From Moritella yayanosii (lineage in GTDB: Bacteria; Pseudomonadota; Gammaproteobacteria; Enterobacterales; Moritellaceae), in assembly GCF_900465055.1 (NCBI RefSeq), contig NZ_LS483250.1:62001-126000 (forward strand): a DNA stretch of 64,000 nt, read 5' to 3'. Within the stretch, counting starts at the first letter, position 1. Each line of letters opens with the position of its first letter. The notes under the pieces are model-generated. The model was not told where the DNA came from and made no database searches. It saw only the letters and a list, made by a program, of their open reading frames with translations. Positions 1 through 8,531 of this stretch are shown piece after piece. A program made the translations under genes and the position numbers.

Positions 1-804
1 CGAGTTAATAAACTCGATTAACAAAGGTTCTGTTAATAACGCCTTGCGTGAATTCAGTAGCGTTGAAAATGTATCTATTTCATTCTTAGTTTTGCGTTGT
101 TGTGCGGTGAGGACCTGAGAAAAACGCTGGTAGTCTGAACTTATGTAGCTCGAGAGTAACCCTCGTTCAACTTGTAAGTTATGTGTTAGTGAATTTACTT
201 GTTGCACGATCTGAGTGAGGTTTTCTAATAGCAGCATATTTTTGTATTGTTGGTAATTGTCTTTGACCGCAATAAAGCTGAGCAACAACATACCAATAAT
301 TGGTAATAGCGAGGTAATAAGCACGCGAGTAGAAATGTTGATGCGATAGCTTAGCCATTCAGACGTACGCCGAAATATGGAGGTTAATGATGTCGAATGT
401 TTTTTTTCATTATGAAAAGCCTGCACATAATCCATATCGGATATAAGAATGTGTTCAATAACCCAATCATATAAAAATTGACTGACTTGTTCTGCCGCCT
501 CTACATTATTCGAATTTAACAGTTTATGTTTTAATTCGGGGAGCTGATTTAAAAAAGTTTGATGCTCCTTTTGGTGCTCAATAAAATTGTTGAACGCCAA
601 TGTCTGCATTAAGGCTTCTTCTTGTTTAAAATGAGCGGTAGTACAAGCAGTAAGGTCAGAGAAATATTTTTCGATGGTTGCAGCATTACAGTTAGTATCA
701 ATCGCTTCGATAATAGCTGAAATAACAGAGAAGATCTTTTTATGGTCAGTATCAATCTCATCGATACCGACACTCATCTCTTCATTCCATTCGAGGCTAA
801 TCAT
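1..804 (-). CDS. Bacteriohemerythrin-domain membrane sensor (partial, runs off the window start)
   Basis: The reading frame is open for 268 codons from an ATG at 804 to the window edge, so the C-terminal part is missing. Residues 1-135 carry the full bacteriohemerythrin pattern: an EWNEEMSVG start, D..H (TDHKKIF), HFKQEEALM, H...H (EHQKEHQTF) and WVIEHI..D. These supply the His/Glu/Asp ligands of a di-iron, O2-binding site. A hydrophobic segment follows near residues 160-180 (VLITSLLPIIGMLLLSFIAV), then a helical extracytoplasmic region containing VERGLLSSY, which resembles NIT-type nitrate/nitrite sensing domains. Families with this layout usually end in a chemoreceptor or GGDEF output domain. 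The output here lies outside the window, so the pathway is unknown. The next gene has the same orientation and lies upstream, across a 172-base gap. Confidence 0.8.
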   Translation of the reverse strand, partial: MISLEWNEEMSVGIDEIDTDHKKIFSVISAIIEAIDTNCNAATIEKYFSDLTACTTAHFKQEEALMQTLAFNNFIEHQKEHQTFLNQLPELKHKLLNSNNVEAAEQVSQFLYDWVIEHILISDMDYVQAFHNEKKHSTSLTSIFRRTSEWLSYRINISTRVLITSLLPIIGMLLLSFIAVKDNYQQYKNMLLLENLTQIVQQVNSLTHNLQVERGLLSSYISSDYQRFSQVLTAQQRKTKNEIDTFSTLLNSRKALLTEPLLIEFINS

Positions 805-976
805 TAGTGCGACTACTTACCGTTGATTAAAGAATCTGCAGTATAAAATTTCATTGATTTAAGTCAACTTATTTAGCTAATGTTTTACCCCTAAATGAGT
901 GGTCATTCATGTTTATGGTCATTAACAGGGAATACCTTGATATTCAATGTCAGTTATTTATTATGCTGGAATCAGT

Positions 977-3379
977 TTAGGTATTTGAGGCGGCGTTGTG
1001 ATGGTCTTTTCTGAGATTGGTTAATCGGTGTTGGGTAATGCCAAACACCGAATTGTGTGCGTATTCTCCTTTATTGTTCATTGAACCCGCGATAATGTTG
1101 GTGAGTAACTGAATAGCGTCAGTGACATGGTCAATTGCCCATATATGGAATAAACCTTGCTCAACGGCCTCAATAACATCGTTTCGTAGCATGAGATTAT
1201 GTACATTAGTGCGCGGAATTATCACCCCTTGTGTTGATAATTGTGTAATCGATGAACAAACATCAAAAAAACCTTCAATCTTTTCATTTACCCCGCCGAT
1301 GGGTTGGGCATGACCAAATTGATCCATGGACCCGGTGATGGCGATATCTTGACGTAACGGTACTTGCGAAAATGCAGAAATAATAGCACAGCATTCGGCA
1401 AGCGAAGCGCTGTCACCATCGACTTGACCGTAAGATTGTTCGAACGTCAAACGTGTCGTGAGTGGGATCGTGACAGTTTGGCCAAATACCGATGCAATAT
1501 AAGCGGATAGGATCATCACGCCTTTGGAATGGAGGTTACCACCAAGCTTCACTTTACGTTCAATATCAAAAATTTCCCCTTCGCCAAAGGAGGCTGTTGC
1601 GGTGATACGCCCTGGGATACCAAATTCGCTGTCTGATGTTGCAATCACGGAAAGTGCATTAATTTGTCCTATCACACTACCCTTAATATCAATGAGAGTG
1701 GCACCATTGATAAAGCTTTGCAGTAGATAGTCTTGTAATCTACCGGCTCGTTGCTGTTTGTTTGTCAGCGCTTGTTCAACATGGTGATGACGTATAAGCG
1801 TGGCATTTGCAAGACGTGCACAATAATTACTTTCACGTAATAAGTTGGCGATATCAAGTGAATGCAAAGAGAGCTTATCTTGATCTTCAGCTTGGCGTGA
1901 GCTGTACTCGATGATCCGACTCATGGCTTTACGATCGCAATGTAGCATATTGTTATCGTGTACGATACTCGAAATGAATTGTGCGTAGTGTGCTTCTGCA
2001 ATGTCTGTTCTGGGCATGACATCTTCAAAATCAGCGGTAACCCGAAATAATTCTCTGAACTCAGGATCATATTGTTGCAGCAGTTGATACGTCTGATAAT
2101 CACCAAAGAGAATGATCTTAACGGAGAGTGGTATTGGTTCGGGGTCTAACGAAATGGTACCGGATAAACTGACCTCGCGTTCCAATGAACTTAAGTTTAA
2201 TTTGTTGGCGCGCAAGGCGCGTTTCAAGCCATCCCAAACATAAGGTCGCTCTAGTACTTTGACCGCATCAATCATCAACACCCCGCCATTAGCACGGTGT
2301 AAACTACCAGCTCTGATCAAAGAGGCATCGGTAAACACGGTACCTTTGAAGGTTGCACTTTCGATATAACCAAAAATAGTATGGTAATTAGGGCTGTCCT
2401 CGACCACGATAGGGAAGGAGTTGGTTTCTTGACAAACGAGCACGTTAATTTGATAGCGGCGGGGCATTTTTTTATCTAACGCGGCATAAGCCAAAGAGAT
2501 ATCATCCTCACTGCCTTCAACAAAGATCTCAAGATTGTCTAATATGTCTTTATTCATCGCGATGAGATGCGATTTTACCTCGGCTAAATGATTGTACTTT
2601 TTTTTCAATGGCGTGGTGCAATGTATCAATACGTCCTGTGCGATTTGTTCGTCAAGCTTTTGGATCTTATCGGAGAACTTTTCTTCTAAAATAGTTAATT
2701 GACGGATAATGTCACGTAGCTGTATTTCTAATTCTGCAATTTTAGTTTCAAATCGTTTCTTTTTACTGTCACTTAATGCTTCAAAATCGTTTTCAGAGTA
2801 GGCTTCGTTTTTATCGTTCATGGCGACAAGCTGGTAATCGCCTTGTGCCGTTAATGTTAAGCTAATACTGTGCTGTCGGGCTGACTGGGTCAGATCTTGT
2901 AAAATAGCTTCTTGTTTGCTTTCTAATCGATTTTTTAGTTTCTCAGAGCGAGCGAAGTAGATCTCGTTATCAAAGGCCATCGGTAAAGCTTTGACTAAAC
3001 GATGGATAAGATTATCGATATCTTTTTTAAATTGATGGGCAGAGCCCGCTGGCAATTTTAATACTTTTGGATGACGAGCTTCATCAAAATTAACCGTATA
3101 ACACCAGTCAAAAATAGTATGATTATTACTGCTCGGTTCGTGTCGGTTAAGATAGCGTAATATCATCGTACGCTTGCCCAGACCGTTGTGACCGAGCGCG
3201 TAGATGTTATAACCTTTTTCTTTTATCGACATGGCGAATTCGACCGCTTGTTGTGCCCGGTCTTGGCCGATGATTTGATCGAGTGGCTGTAGATGTTTGG
3301 TTGATTTACAGTCGGCAGCAAGCTTGCTCAGTGTTGAGGTACGATACAACTGGCTACAATCTAGAGGTTTTATCGACAT
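977..3379 (-). CDS. lonH: Lon-like ATP-dependent protease of the YcbZ/LonH type
   Basis: This 800-residue protein belongs to the Lon-like family with an AAA_32-type ATPase region and a C-terminal Lon peptidase domain, a presumed cytoplasmic quality-control protease. A P-loop (GHNGLGKRT, residues 63-71) is present. The Walker B region reads GGVLMIDAVKVL without a clear DE pair, as in other degenerate YcbZ-type ATPases. A coiled-coil segment fills about residues 140-290. The Ser-Lys dyad is visible as S657 (DGDSASLAE) and K700 (GGVNEKIEGFF). The spacing of 43 matches E. coli Lon S679/K722. It is longer than E. coli YcbZ (about 586 residues) and closer to Vibrio-type homologs. It is transcribed alone, divergent from the exonuclease gene. 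Confidence 0.87.
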   Translation of the reverse strand: MSIKPLDCSQLYRTSTLSKLAADCKSTKHLQPLDQIIGQDRAQQAVEFAMSIKEKGYNIYALGHNGLGKRTMILRYLNRHEPSSNNHTIFDWCYTVNFDEARHPKVLKLPAGSAHQFKKDIDNLIHRLVKALPMAFDNEIYFARSEKLKNRLESKQEAILQDLTQSARQHSISLTLTAQGDYQLVAMNDKNEAYSENDFEALSDSKKKRFETKIAELEIQLRDIIRQLTILEEKFSDKIQKLDEQIAQDVLIHCTTPLKKKYNHLAEVKSHLIAMNKDILDNLEIFVEGSEDDISLAYAALDKKMPRRYQINVLVCQETNSFPIVVEDSPNYHTIFGYIESATFKGTVFTDASLIRAGSLHRANGGVLMIDAVKVLERPYVWDGLKRALRANKLNLSSLEREVSLSGTISLDPEPIPLSVKIILFGDYQTYQLLQQYDPEFRELFRVTADFEDVMPRTDIAEAHYAQFISSIVHDNNMLHCDRKAMSRIIEYSSRQAEDQDKLSLHSLDIANLLRESNYCARLANATLIRHHHVEQALTNKQQRAGRLQDYLLQSFINGATLIDIKGSVIGQINALSVIATSDSEFGIPGRITATASFGEGEIFDIERKVKLGGNLHSKGVMILSAYIASVFGQTVTIPLTTRLTFEQSYGQVDGDSASLAECCAIISAFSQVPLRQDIAITGSMDQFGHAQPIGGVNEKIEGFFDVCSSITQLSTQGVIIPRTNVHNLMLRNDVIEAVEQGLFHIWAIDHVTDAIQLLTNIIAGSMNNKGEYAHNSVFGITQHRLTNLRKDHHNAASNT

Positions 3380-3495
3380 ACAGTTCCCTCTTATAAAACA
3401 GCTATACCCCTAGTGTAGACATAGATCGCTTGTGTGAGCATACTGTTTTATACTTCACGGCTAGCTTATAAGCGACCAAAAGAGAGAGAATAGGA

Positions 3496-4116
3496 ATGAT
3501 AGTGAACGCTGACACCCTGATTATATTGGATTTCGAGACAACTGGGTTATCTCCCGATATGGGCGATCGTGCGATTGAGATCGGTGCGGTAAAAATTGAA
3601 GATGGTGAGATCACAGGGCGCTTTCAAGAACTCATGTACCCTGGTCGTCGGGTGAGCAGTTTTATTGCCGATTACACCAGTATAACTAATGATATGTTAG
3701 TCGACGCCGCACCTTGTGAAGAGGTGATGCATCGTTTTGCCGATTTTATCCAAGGTTATAATTTAGTGGCGCATAATGCCTCATTTGATAAGCGTTTTTT
3801 AGATGCTGAATTGACGCGTATTGGTCGCGGCTATGACGGTGAGTTTAGCTGTTCACTGCTGGTGGCAAGACGTATTTTTCAAGATGCACCGAGCCATAAA
3901 TTGGGTGAGTTGATTAAATATGCCAATATCCCGTCGGGTGGTGGTTTTCACCGCGCGTTATTTGATTCGGAAATGACGACTAAACTCTGGTTGGTGATGC
4001 TAGATGAAATAAAATCACGCTATAGCCTAGCCCACATTCCTTTTAAGTTGGTACAAAAGTTGGCTAAAACACCAAAAAAATCAGTGGATAATTTTTTACG
4101 ACGTTATGCTAATTAG
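3496..4116 (+). CDS. DnaQ-family 3'-5' exonuclease (DEDDh)
   Basis: This 206-residue protein has the three exonuclease motifs of the DnaQ/pol III epsilon family: ExoI with D12 and E14 (LDFETTGL), ExoII with D98 (HNASFDKRFL), and ExoIII with H152 and D157 (HRALFDSEM). It should trim single-stranded DNA or RNA 3' ends using two metal ions. It lacks the C-terminal polymerase-binding tail of true DnaQ, so it is more likely a stand-alone proofreading-type or repair nuclease than the replicative epsilon subunit. The ATG at 3496 is preceded by an AGAGAGAATAGGA ribosome-binding region. Whether it is cotranscribed with the following lipoprotein gene (144-base gap) is unclear. Confidence 0.87.
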   Translation: MIVNADTLIILDFETTGLSPDMGDRAIEIGAVKIEDGEITGRFQELMYPGRRVSSFIADYTSITNDMLVDAAPCEEVMHRFADFIQGYNLVAHNASFDKRFLDAELTRIGRGYDGEFSCSLLVARRIFQDAPSHKLGELIKYANIPSGGGFHRALFDSEMTTKLWLVMLDEIKSRYSLAHIPFKLVQKLAKTPKKSVDNFLRRYAN

Positions 4117-4260
4117 CACGCTATAACCAATTGATTTTTTGATGCTTAGAACGTACAGTAACAAGGTATTAGAAAGCCAGAACGCGATGTGTAAATCAGT
4201 ACTCGCAGAACGTCATGGTGTGATTTTATTAGAGTCGGTAGGCAAGATAGGTGACCATTT

Positions 4261-5232
4261 ATGTCAATGATTAAACCATGGAAGTTAATAAGTCTGTTAT
4301 TTATTTTACAGCTATTAGCTGGCTGTGAATCAAAACTTGAACAAACGCAAATGACAATTAACCAGCAAGTTGCTAGTACTGCACAGTCGCTTACTCGACT
4401 TGGGTCGGCAATTGAAACGGGTGCAGTGCGTAATGCAAGATTGTTATCTGAATATGCGCAAGTTTTAAAACAACAAAAACCAGAACTCACTCGTATCGCC
4501 AATTTGATCGCTGAAGATGCCACGCGACAGGGGCCTTTATATCAAAATTTGGCGATGCGATTAAATGATGTTAAAGCGGAAACGGTGACGTTAGACAATG
4601 CGGGCTTATTGCTTGATGAATTGACACGTATTAAGGAAGCGTCTAAACACAGCTTATTTAATGATGCGTTAACCGATCCGATTAATGTGTTGGCGGATAT
4701 GTCCGATGGGCAACTTGCTCGTGTTGGTGCTATTAGTCAGCAGGCAGAACAAAATGGTGGTGGAGCTGATTACGGTGCTGGTAGTCAGATGGTCGGTAAC
4801 CCGAATTACGGTAACTGGCAAAGCGGCAGTAGCGGTACCAGTTTCTGGCAGTGGTACGGTATGTATCGTATGTTGGGTGATTTAACGGGACGTGTTGGCT
4901 ATTCAAATTGGAGCCAAAATCGTCGTTATAGTTACTACAATGACTATGGGCGTTCACGTTATACCAGCCCTAAGCAAAGTGTTCAGCAAGCTGCCGTTGA
5001 AACTAAAACGCGTAAATCATTTCAGCGTAAAGGCCAGACATTTAGCTCTCCTTATGCGAAAAAACGTTCAGGCGCTGCTGGCTTGAGTCGTTCTAGTTAT
5101 ACTCCAACAAAGACGGTGAGTAGCTATTCTAAACCGAAAAAGTCGTTCACTAGCAGTAAAGCGACCAGTAATACGGGATCATTTCGTAATAGTGGCAGCC
5201 GTACCTCACGTGGTGTTCGTCGCGGTAAATAG
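4261..5232 (+). CDS. Lipoprotein with Ser/Arg/Tyr-rich basic tail, in the polyamine-like module
   Basis: The 323-residue product begins with a signal peptide ending in a clear lipobox (LLAGC, Cys at about residue 22), so it should be lipid-anchored in the envelope. Residues 25-160 look helical. From about residue 165 it becomes low complexity, rich in G, S, N, Y and W, then strongly basic and Ser/Thr-rich to the C-terminus (ending SRGVRRGK). I do not recognise a named domain. Its position just upstream of the DUF350, aminopropyltransferase and SpeD genes, on the same strand, suggests it belongs to their module. AGGTGACC lies about 6 bases before the ATG at 4261. A second in-frame ATG at 4267 is possible. 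Confidence 0.75.
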   Translation: MSMIKPWKLISLLFILQLLAGCESKLEQTQMTINQQVASTAQSLTRLGSAIETGAVRNARLLSEYAQVLKQQKPELTRIANLIAEDATRQGPLYQNLAMRLNDVKAETVTLDNAGLLLDELTRIKEASKHSLFNDALTDPINVLADMSDGQLARVGAISQQAEQNGGGADYGAGSQMVGNPNYGNWQSGSSGTSFWQWYGMYRMLGDLTGRVGYSNWSQNRRYSYYNDYGRSRYTSPKQSVQQAAVETKTRKSFQRKGQTFSSPYAKKRSGAAGLSRSSYTPTKTVSSYSKPKKSFTSSKATSNTGSFRNSGSRTSRGVRRGK

Positions 5233-5252
5233 ACAGTCTTGAGCGAATAGCG

Positions 5253-5298
5253 GCCTTGAACAAATAGATAGAACAGCCTTGAGCAAACAGATAGAACA
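5253..5298 (+). repeat. Two tandem 23-bp repeats in an intergenic gap
   Basis: Two adjacent 23-bp units (5253-5275 and 5276-5298) each begin GCCTTGA and end AGATAGAACA. They differ at two positions. A weaker third copy (around 5235-5252) precedes them. They lie between the lipoprotein stop and the ribosome-binding site of the DUF350 gene. No function is evident. Confidence 0.75.
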
Positions 5299-5315
5299 AG
5301 TTATGGAGATTGAGT

Positions 5316-6206
5316 ATGTACGAGTTTGATGGATTGACGATGTGGACGACACAAGCACTGATTATTGATTTTATTATCATCATTGCGTTATTTGTTAGTT
5401 TAAAAATGATCAAAGGCTGGGTTTCAAATTTACATGCCAATGATGAAATTGCCAAGCGTGATAATTTTGCTTTTGGTATTAGTTTTGCCGCAGGATTAGC
5501 CGGTCTGGCAATTGTATTAACTGGCGTCACCAGTGGTGATTTTGCTGATTCATTATTTGAAGAAGCAACACAAATGGCAGGGTATGGCTTATTAGCGATT
5601 GCGTTAATTAAAGCCGGTCATTTTTTCCAAGATAAGGTGGCATTACAAAAAGTCAGTCTGCACGATGAAATCGTAAAAGGTAATGTAACCGCCGCGTTTG
5701 TTGAGTTTGGTCATATTGTCACGGTTGCGATCGTGGTGCGTTCAGCGTTGATCTGGGTATTAACTGAAGGTTGGCATGGCTTACCTGTGGTGATTGCCGC
5801 GTTTGTTGTGGCTAATATCATTATGCTACTGGTGAGTAAGTATCGCGTACATTTATTTAAACGCACAGGAGACTGCTTACAACAACTTATTTTGGACGAT
5901 AACTTGGCTGTTGGTATTCGTTATGCTGGGTTTTTAATTGGTTCGGGTTTAGCTATTACTGCGGCAACCGGTCTGGCACCGTATGCTGCTGATAATATCA
6001 CCCAGAGTCTGATGTACTGGGCATTCTCAGCGATTATCAGTGTGGTTATTTTTGCTGTTTTACAATTAATCACCATTAAAGTGATTTTATCCGGTGTTGA
6101 TATTGCTGATGAAGTCATTCGTCAGAAGAACATTGGTGTTGCGGTTATTTCGGCAGCGGTATCGTTTTCAATTGGTTTAACAATGGCGACGTTACTCGGT
6201 AGCTAA
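5316..6206 (+). CDS. Double DUF350 integral membrane protein
   Basis: The protein is almost entirely hydrophobic, with about eight predicted membrane segments arranged as two similar halves. Each half resembles a DUF350 (YjfL-type) domain; the second begins near the segment LAVGIRYAGFLIG. DUF350 proteins occur in gene clusters with AdoMet decarboxylase, spermidine-synthase-like enzymes and PspA-type proteins, as in the E. coli yjf operon, and the same company is seen here. The biochemical role of the family is not known to me. An in-frame TTG at 5310 is possible, but GGAG at 5305-5308 sits 7 bases before the ATG at 5316, so I chose the ATG (296 residues). Confidence 0.84.
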   Translation: MYEFDGLTMWTTQALIIDFIIIIALFVSLKMIKGWVSNLHANDEIAKRDNFAFGISFAAGLAGLAIVLTGVTSGDFADSLFEEATQMAGYGLLAIALIKAGHFFQDKVALQKVSLHDEIVKGNVTAAFVEFGHIVTVAIVVRSALIWVLTEGWHGLPVVIAAFVVANIIMLLVSKYRVHLFKRTGDCLQQLILDDNLAVGIRYAGFLIGSGLAITAATGLAPYAADNITQSLMYWAFSAIISVVIFAVLQLITIKVILSGVDIADEVIRQKNIGVAVISAAVSFSIGLTMATLLGS

Positions 6207-6375
6207 TTCGCTATTGCGGCGATAATTTTCTAACCATAGTTATTTAAGCATGGTCATTTTAGAATAGTCATAGCTCAGACTCGATACCGATTGGCAGTAA
6301 TAACAATGCTGACGTGTTATTGGGTCTGGGTTTTGTCATTCCTGAACACTCTATCTCAATACAGTAAGGCTCCGT

Positions 6376-8124
6376 GTGGAACACTCAGTTGTAAATAGTG
6401 ATAATGAAGTAAAACAAGCACAGCAGCGTAAACGGTCATTATTGTTTCACGATGCGTTATTAATCTCGGTCATGATCATACTTGCTGGTTGTGGTTTGAT
6501 CTATGAATACTTGCTTTCGCATTATGCAGGCAGGGTGTTAGGCTCGGTCGAAAGTGCGATTTATGCGATGATCGGTACCATGATTGTGGCAATGGGTATC
6601 GGCGCGTTTATGGCGCGTTGGTTTAAAGATGCGTTTACCGCATTCGCTTGGTTAGAAGCCTTGATCGCCTTAATTGGTATGAGCTGTATTTTGATTATTG
6701 CAGCGATAATCGCCGTGAGTTATAGTTTGCCACAGTTATTATCGGCGACGTTCAACTTACCTAGTAATGTGGTGCTCGATGGTTATTTACCGCAACAGTT
6801 AGAAAAAATCGCTAAATTCATGCCCTATGTGTTCGGTTTAATTCTCGGTATTTTGATTGGTATGGAGATCCCACTGATCGCTCGAGTGCGTCAGCAAGTA
6901 TACGGTCGTTTTTTAGAAAATAACGCCGGTACTATCTATGGTGCAGACTATATTGGCGCTGGTATTGGTGCCGCGATTTGGGTTTCTATCATGCTGTCGT
7001 TGCCCATTATGGAAGCGGCGGCCTGGACGGCATTATTCAATGTTATCGCGGGCCTGGCATTCTTGTGGCGTTATCAAAATAAGATCCGTTGGGCGAAATT
7101 ATTATTCCTTTGTCACTTGTTATTAATTGTATTGTTCTCGGTTATTTTAACCTTAGGCACAGGCTGGTTAGTGCAATTAAGCAGTGTATTATACAAAGAT
7201 AAAGTGATCTATTCACAATCGACAAAATATCAGCACGTGGTGGTGACTGAGCGTTATTTGAAAAATAAAGCCGAACCAGTAACAGACTTGTTTATTAATG
7301 GTCATTTACAATTTTCCAGTGTCGATGAGCAGCTATATCACGACTTATTAGTGTATCCGGCAATGCTGGCGTCTAATCGTCATGATAAGGTGTTGATCAT
7401 TGGTGGTGGAGATGGATTAGCACTGCGTAATGTACTGCGCTGGCCAGTGAAAACGGTGACTTTAGTGGATCTCGATGCGGAACTATTAGCACTATTTGGT
7501 GCCAATACAGTAGATTACGCAGCACCTGAAATGATCAAACAACGTATGTTGCGATTAAATGAAGCGTCATTACAAGATCCACGGTTAACCTTGTTTGCTA
7601 CCGATGCATTTTTACAGGTAGAAAAACTACTCGATGAAGGGGCTAAATTTGATACCATAATTATTGATTTACCCGATCCGAATCACCCCGATTTGAATAA
7701 ACTCTATAGTGATTATTTTTATAATCAGGTGCGGCAATTATTAGCCGCAGACGGGGCATTAGCCATACAATCAACCTCACCTTATCATGCCCAAAAAGCA
7801 TTTTTGAGTATCGGTAAAACGGTGAAAGAAGCGGGGTTTTTACACGTTGAACAGTACCAACGTAATATCCCGTCATTTGGTCAATGGGGCTGGACGATAG
7901 CGACAACACGTGGCAAATCGGCAAGCCGACGTATAAAGGATGTCGATACTTTACCTGTGCCATCGAACTGGTTAAACAAAGAATTTTTATTAGCGTCGTT
8001 TGTTTTCCCCGGTAATTTTTATGACCGTATAGACACGATTGAGATTAATCGATTAGGCTCTGGGGTATTGTACGATTATAACCGTGAAGCGTGGCAAACA
8101 GAGTCTGAGCTGTATAAGAATTAG
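6376..8124 (+). CDS. Membrane-fused spermidine-synthase-like aminopropyltransferase
   Basis: This 582-residue protein fuses about seven N-terminal membrane segments (residues 25-260) to a C-terminal aminopropyltransferase domain. The catalytic part shows the nucleotide-binding loop IIGGGDG (about residues 341-347), an acidic end of beta-2 (LVDLD), and the IIIDLPDP motif with D431 and D434, corresponding to the catalytic Asp region of SpeE. The substrate-side motif DEQLYHDLLVYP also matches SpeE. It should transfer an aminopropyl group from decarboxylated AdoMet, made by the SpeD encoded next, to an amine acceptor at the membrane. The acceptor is unknown. The start is a GTG with AAGG six bases upstream. 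Confidence 0.85.
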   Translation: MEHSVVNSDNEVKQAQQRKRSLLFHDALLISVMIILAGCGLIYEYLLSHYAGRVLGSVESAIYAMIGTMIVAMGIGAFMARWFKDAFTAFAWLEALIALIGMSCILIIAAIIAVSYSLPQLLSATFNLPSNVVLDGYLPQQLEKIAKFMPYVFGLILGILIGMEIPLIARVRQQVYGRFLENNAGTIYGADYIGAGIGAAIWVSIMLSLPIMEAAAWTALFNVIAGLAFLWRYQNKIRWAKLLFLCHLLLIVLFSVILTLGTGWLVQLSSVLYKDKVIYSQSTKYQHVVVTERYLKNKAEPVTDLFINGHLQFSSVDEQLYHDLLVYPAMLASNRHDKVLIIGGGDGLALRNVLRWPVKTVTLVDLDAELLALFGANTVDYAAPEMIKQRMLRLNEASLQDPRLTLFATDAFLQVEKLLDEGAKFDTIIIDLPDPNHPDLNKLYSDYFYNQVRQLLAADGALAIQSTSPYHAQKAFLSIGKTVKEAGFLHVEQYQRNIPSFGQWGWTIATTRGKSASRRIKDVDTLPVPSNWLNKEFLLASFVFPGNFYDRIDTIEINRLGSGVLYDYNREAWQTESELYKN

Positions 8125-8193
8125 TTGCTGGGAATAATGATTAATACCCTGTAACTAGGTTATTTATTTTAATGTTAGTAAGTGAAAATAACA

Positions 8194-8505
8194 ATGGAAG
8201 CAAAAATATATAATCAACGCTGGTGGTTAAGTAGTTGCGATAGTGAAGCACTTAAACGGGTGATTTCAGCAGAGCTTAATCGCGCCGGTTTTACGATATT
8301 GAACTTCGTTGAGCATTATTTTCAGCCACAGGGTTATACCGCGTTGTGGCTGCTAGCCGAAAGCCATGCCGCGGTACATACGTTTCCTGAAGAGGGGAAA
8401 TCGTATGTCGAGTTATCCAGTTGTGCTGCTTCTTTATTAGAACATTTTGACCGTTACTTGCGTGATGCGGCGGCTAAACAGCAGTGGCAAGTAACGACGT
8501 CCTAG
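8194..8505 (+). CDS. speD: S-adenosylmethionine decarboxylase proenzyme, short class 1b type
   Basis: The enzyme makes decarboxylated AdoMet, the aminopropyl donor for spermidine-type synthases, after self-cleavage creates a pyruvoyl group. Counting from the ATG at 8194 (103 residues), the cleavage serine is S57 (AESHAAVHTF), with H62 and C77. The S-H and H-C spacings (5 and 15) equal those of the Thermotoga enzyme (S63, H68, C83). It is somewhat shorter than the usual 120-130 residues. A GTG at 8182 would add four residues; neither start has a strong ribosome-binding site. It follows the membrane aminopropyltransferase by 69 bases, and the pair is very likely functionally linked. Confidence 0.84.
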   Translation: MEAKIYNQRWWLSSCDSEALKRVISAELNRAGFTILNFVEHYFQPQGYTALWLLAESHAAVHTFPEEGKSYVELSSCAASLLEHFDRYLRDAAAKQQWQVTTS

Positions 8506-8531
8506 TTTGTATATTACATTCGTATAAAATG

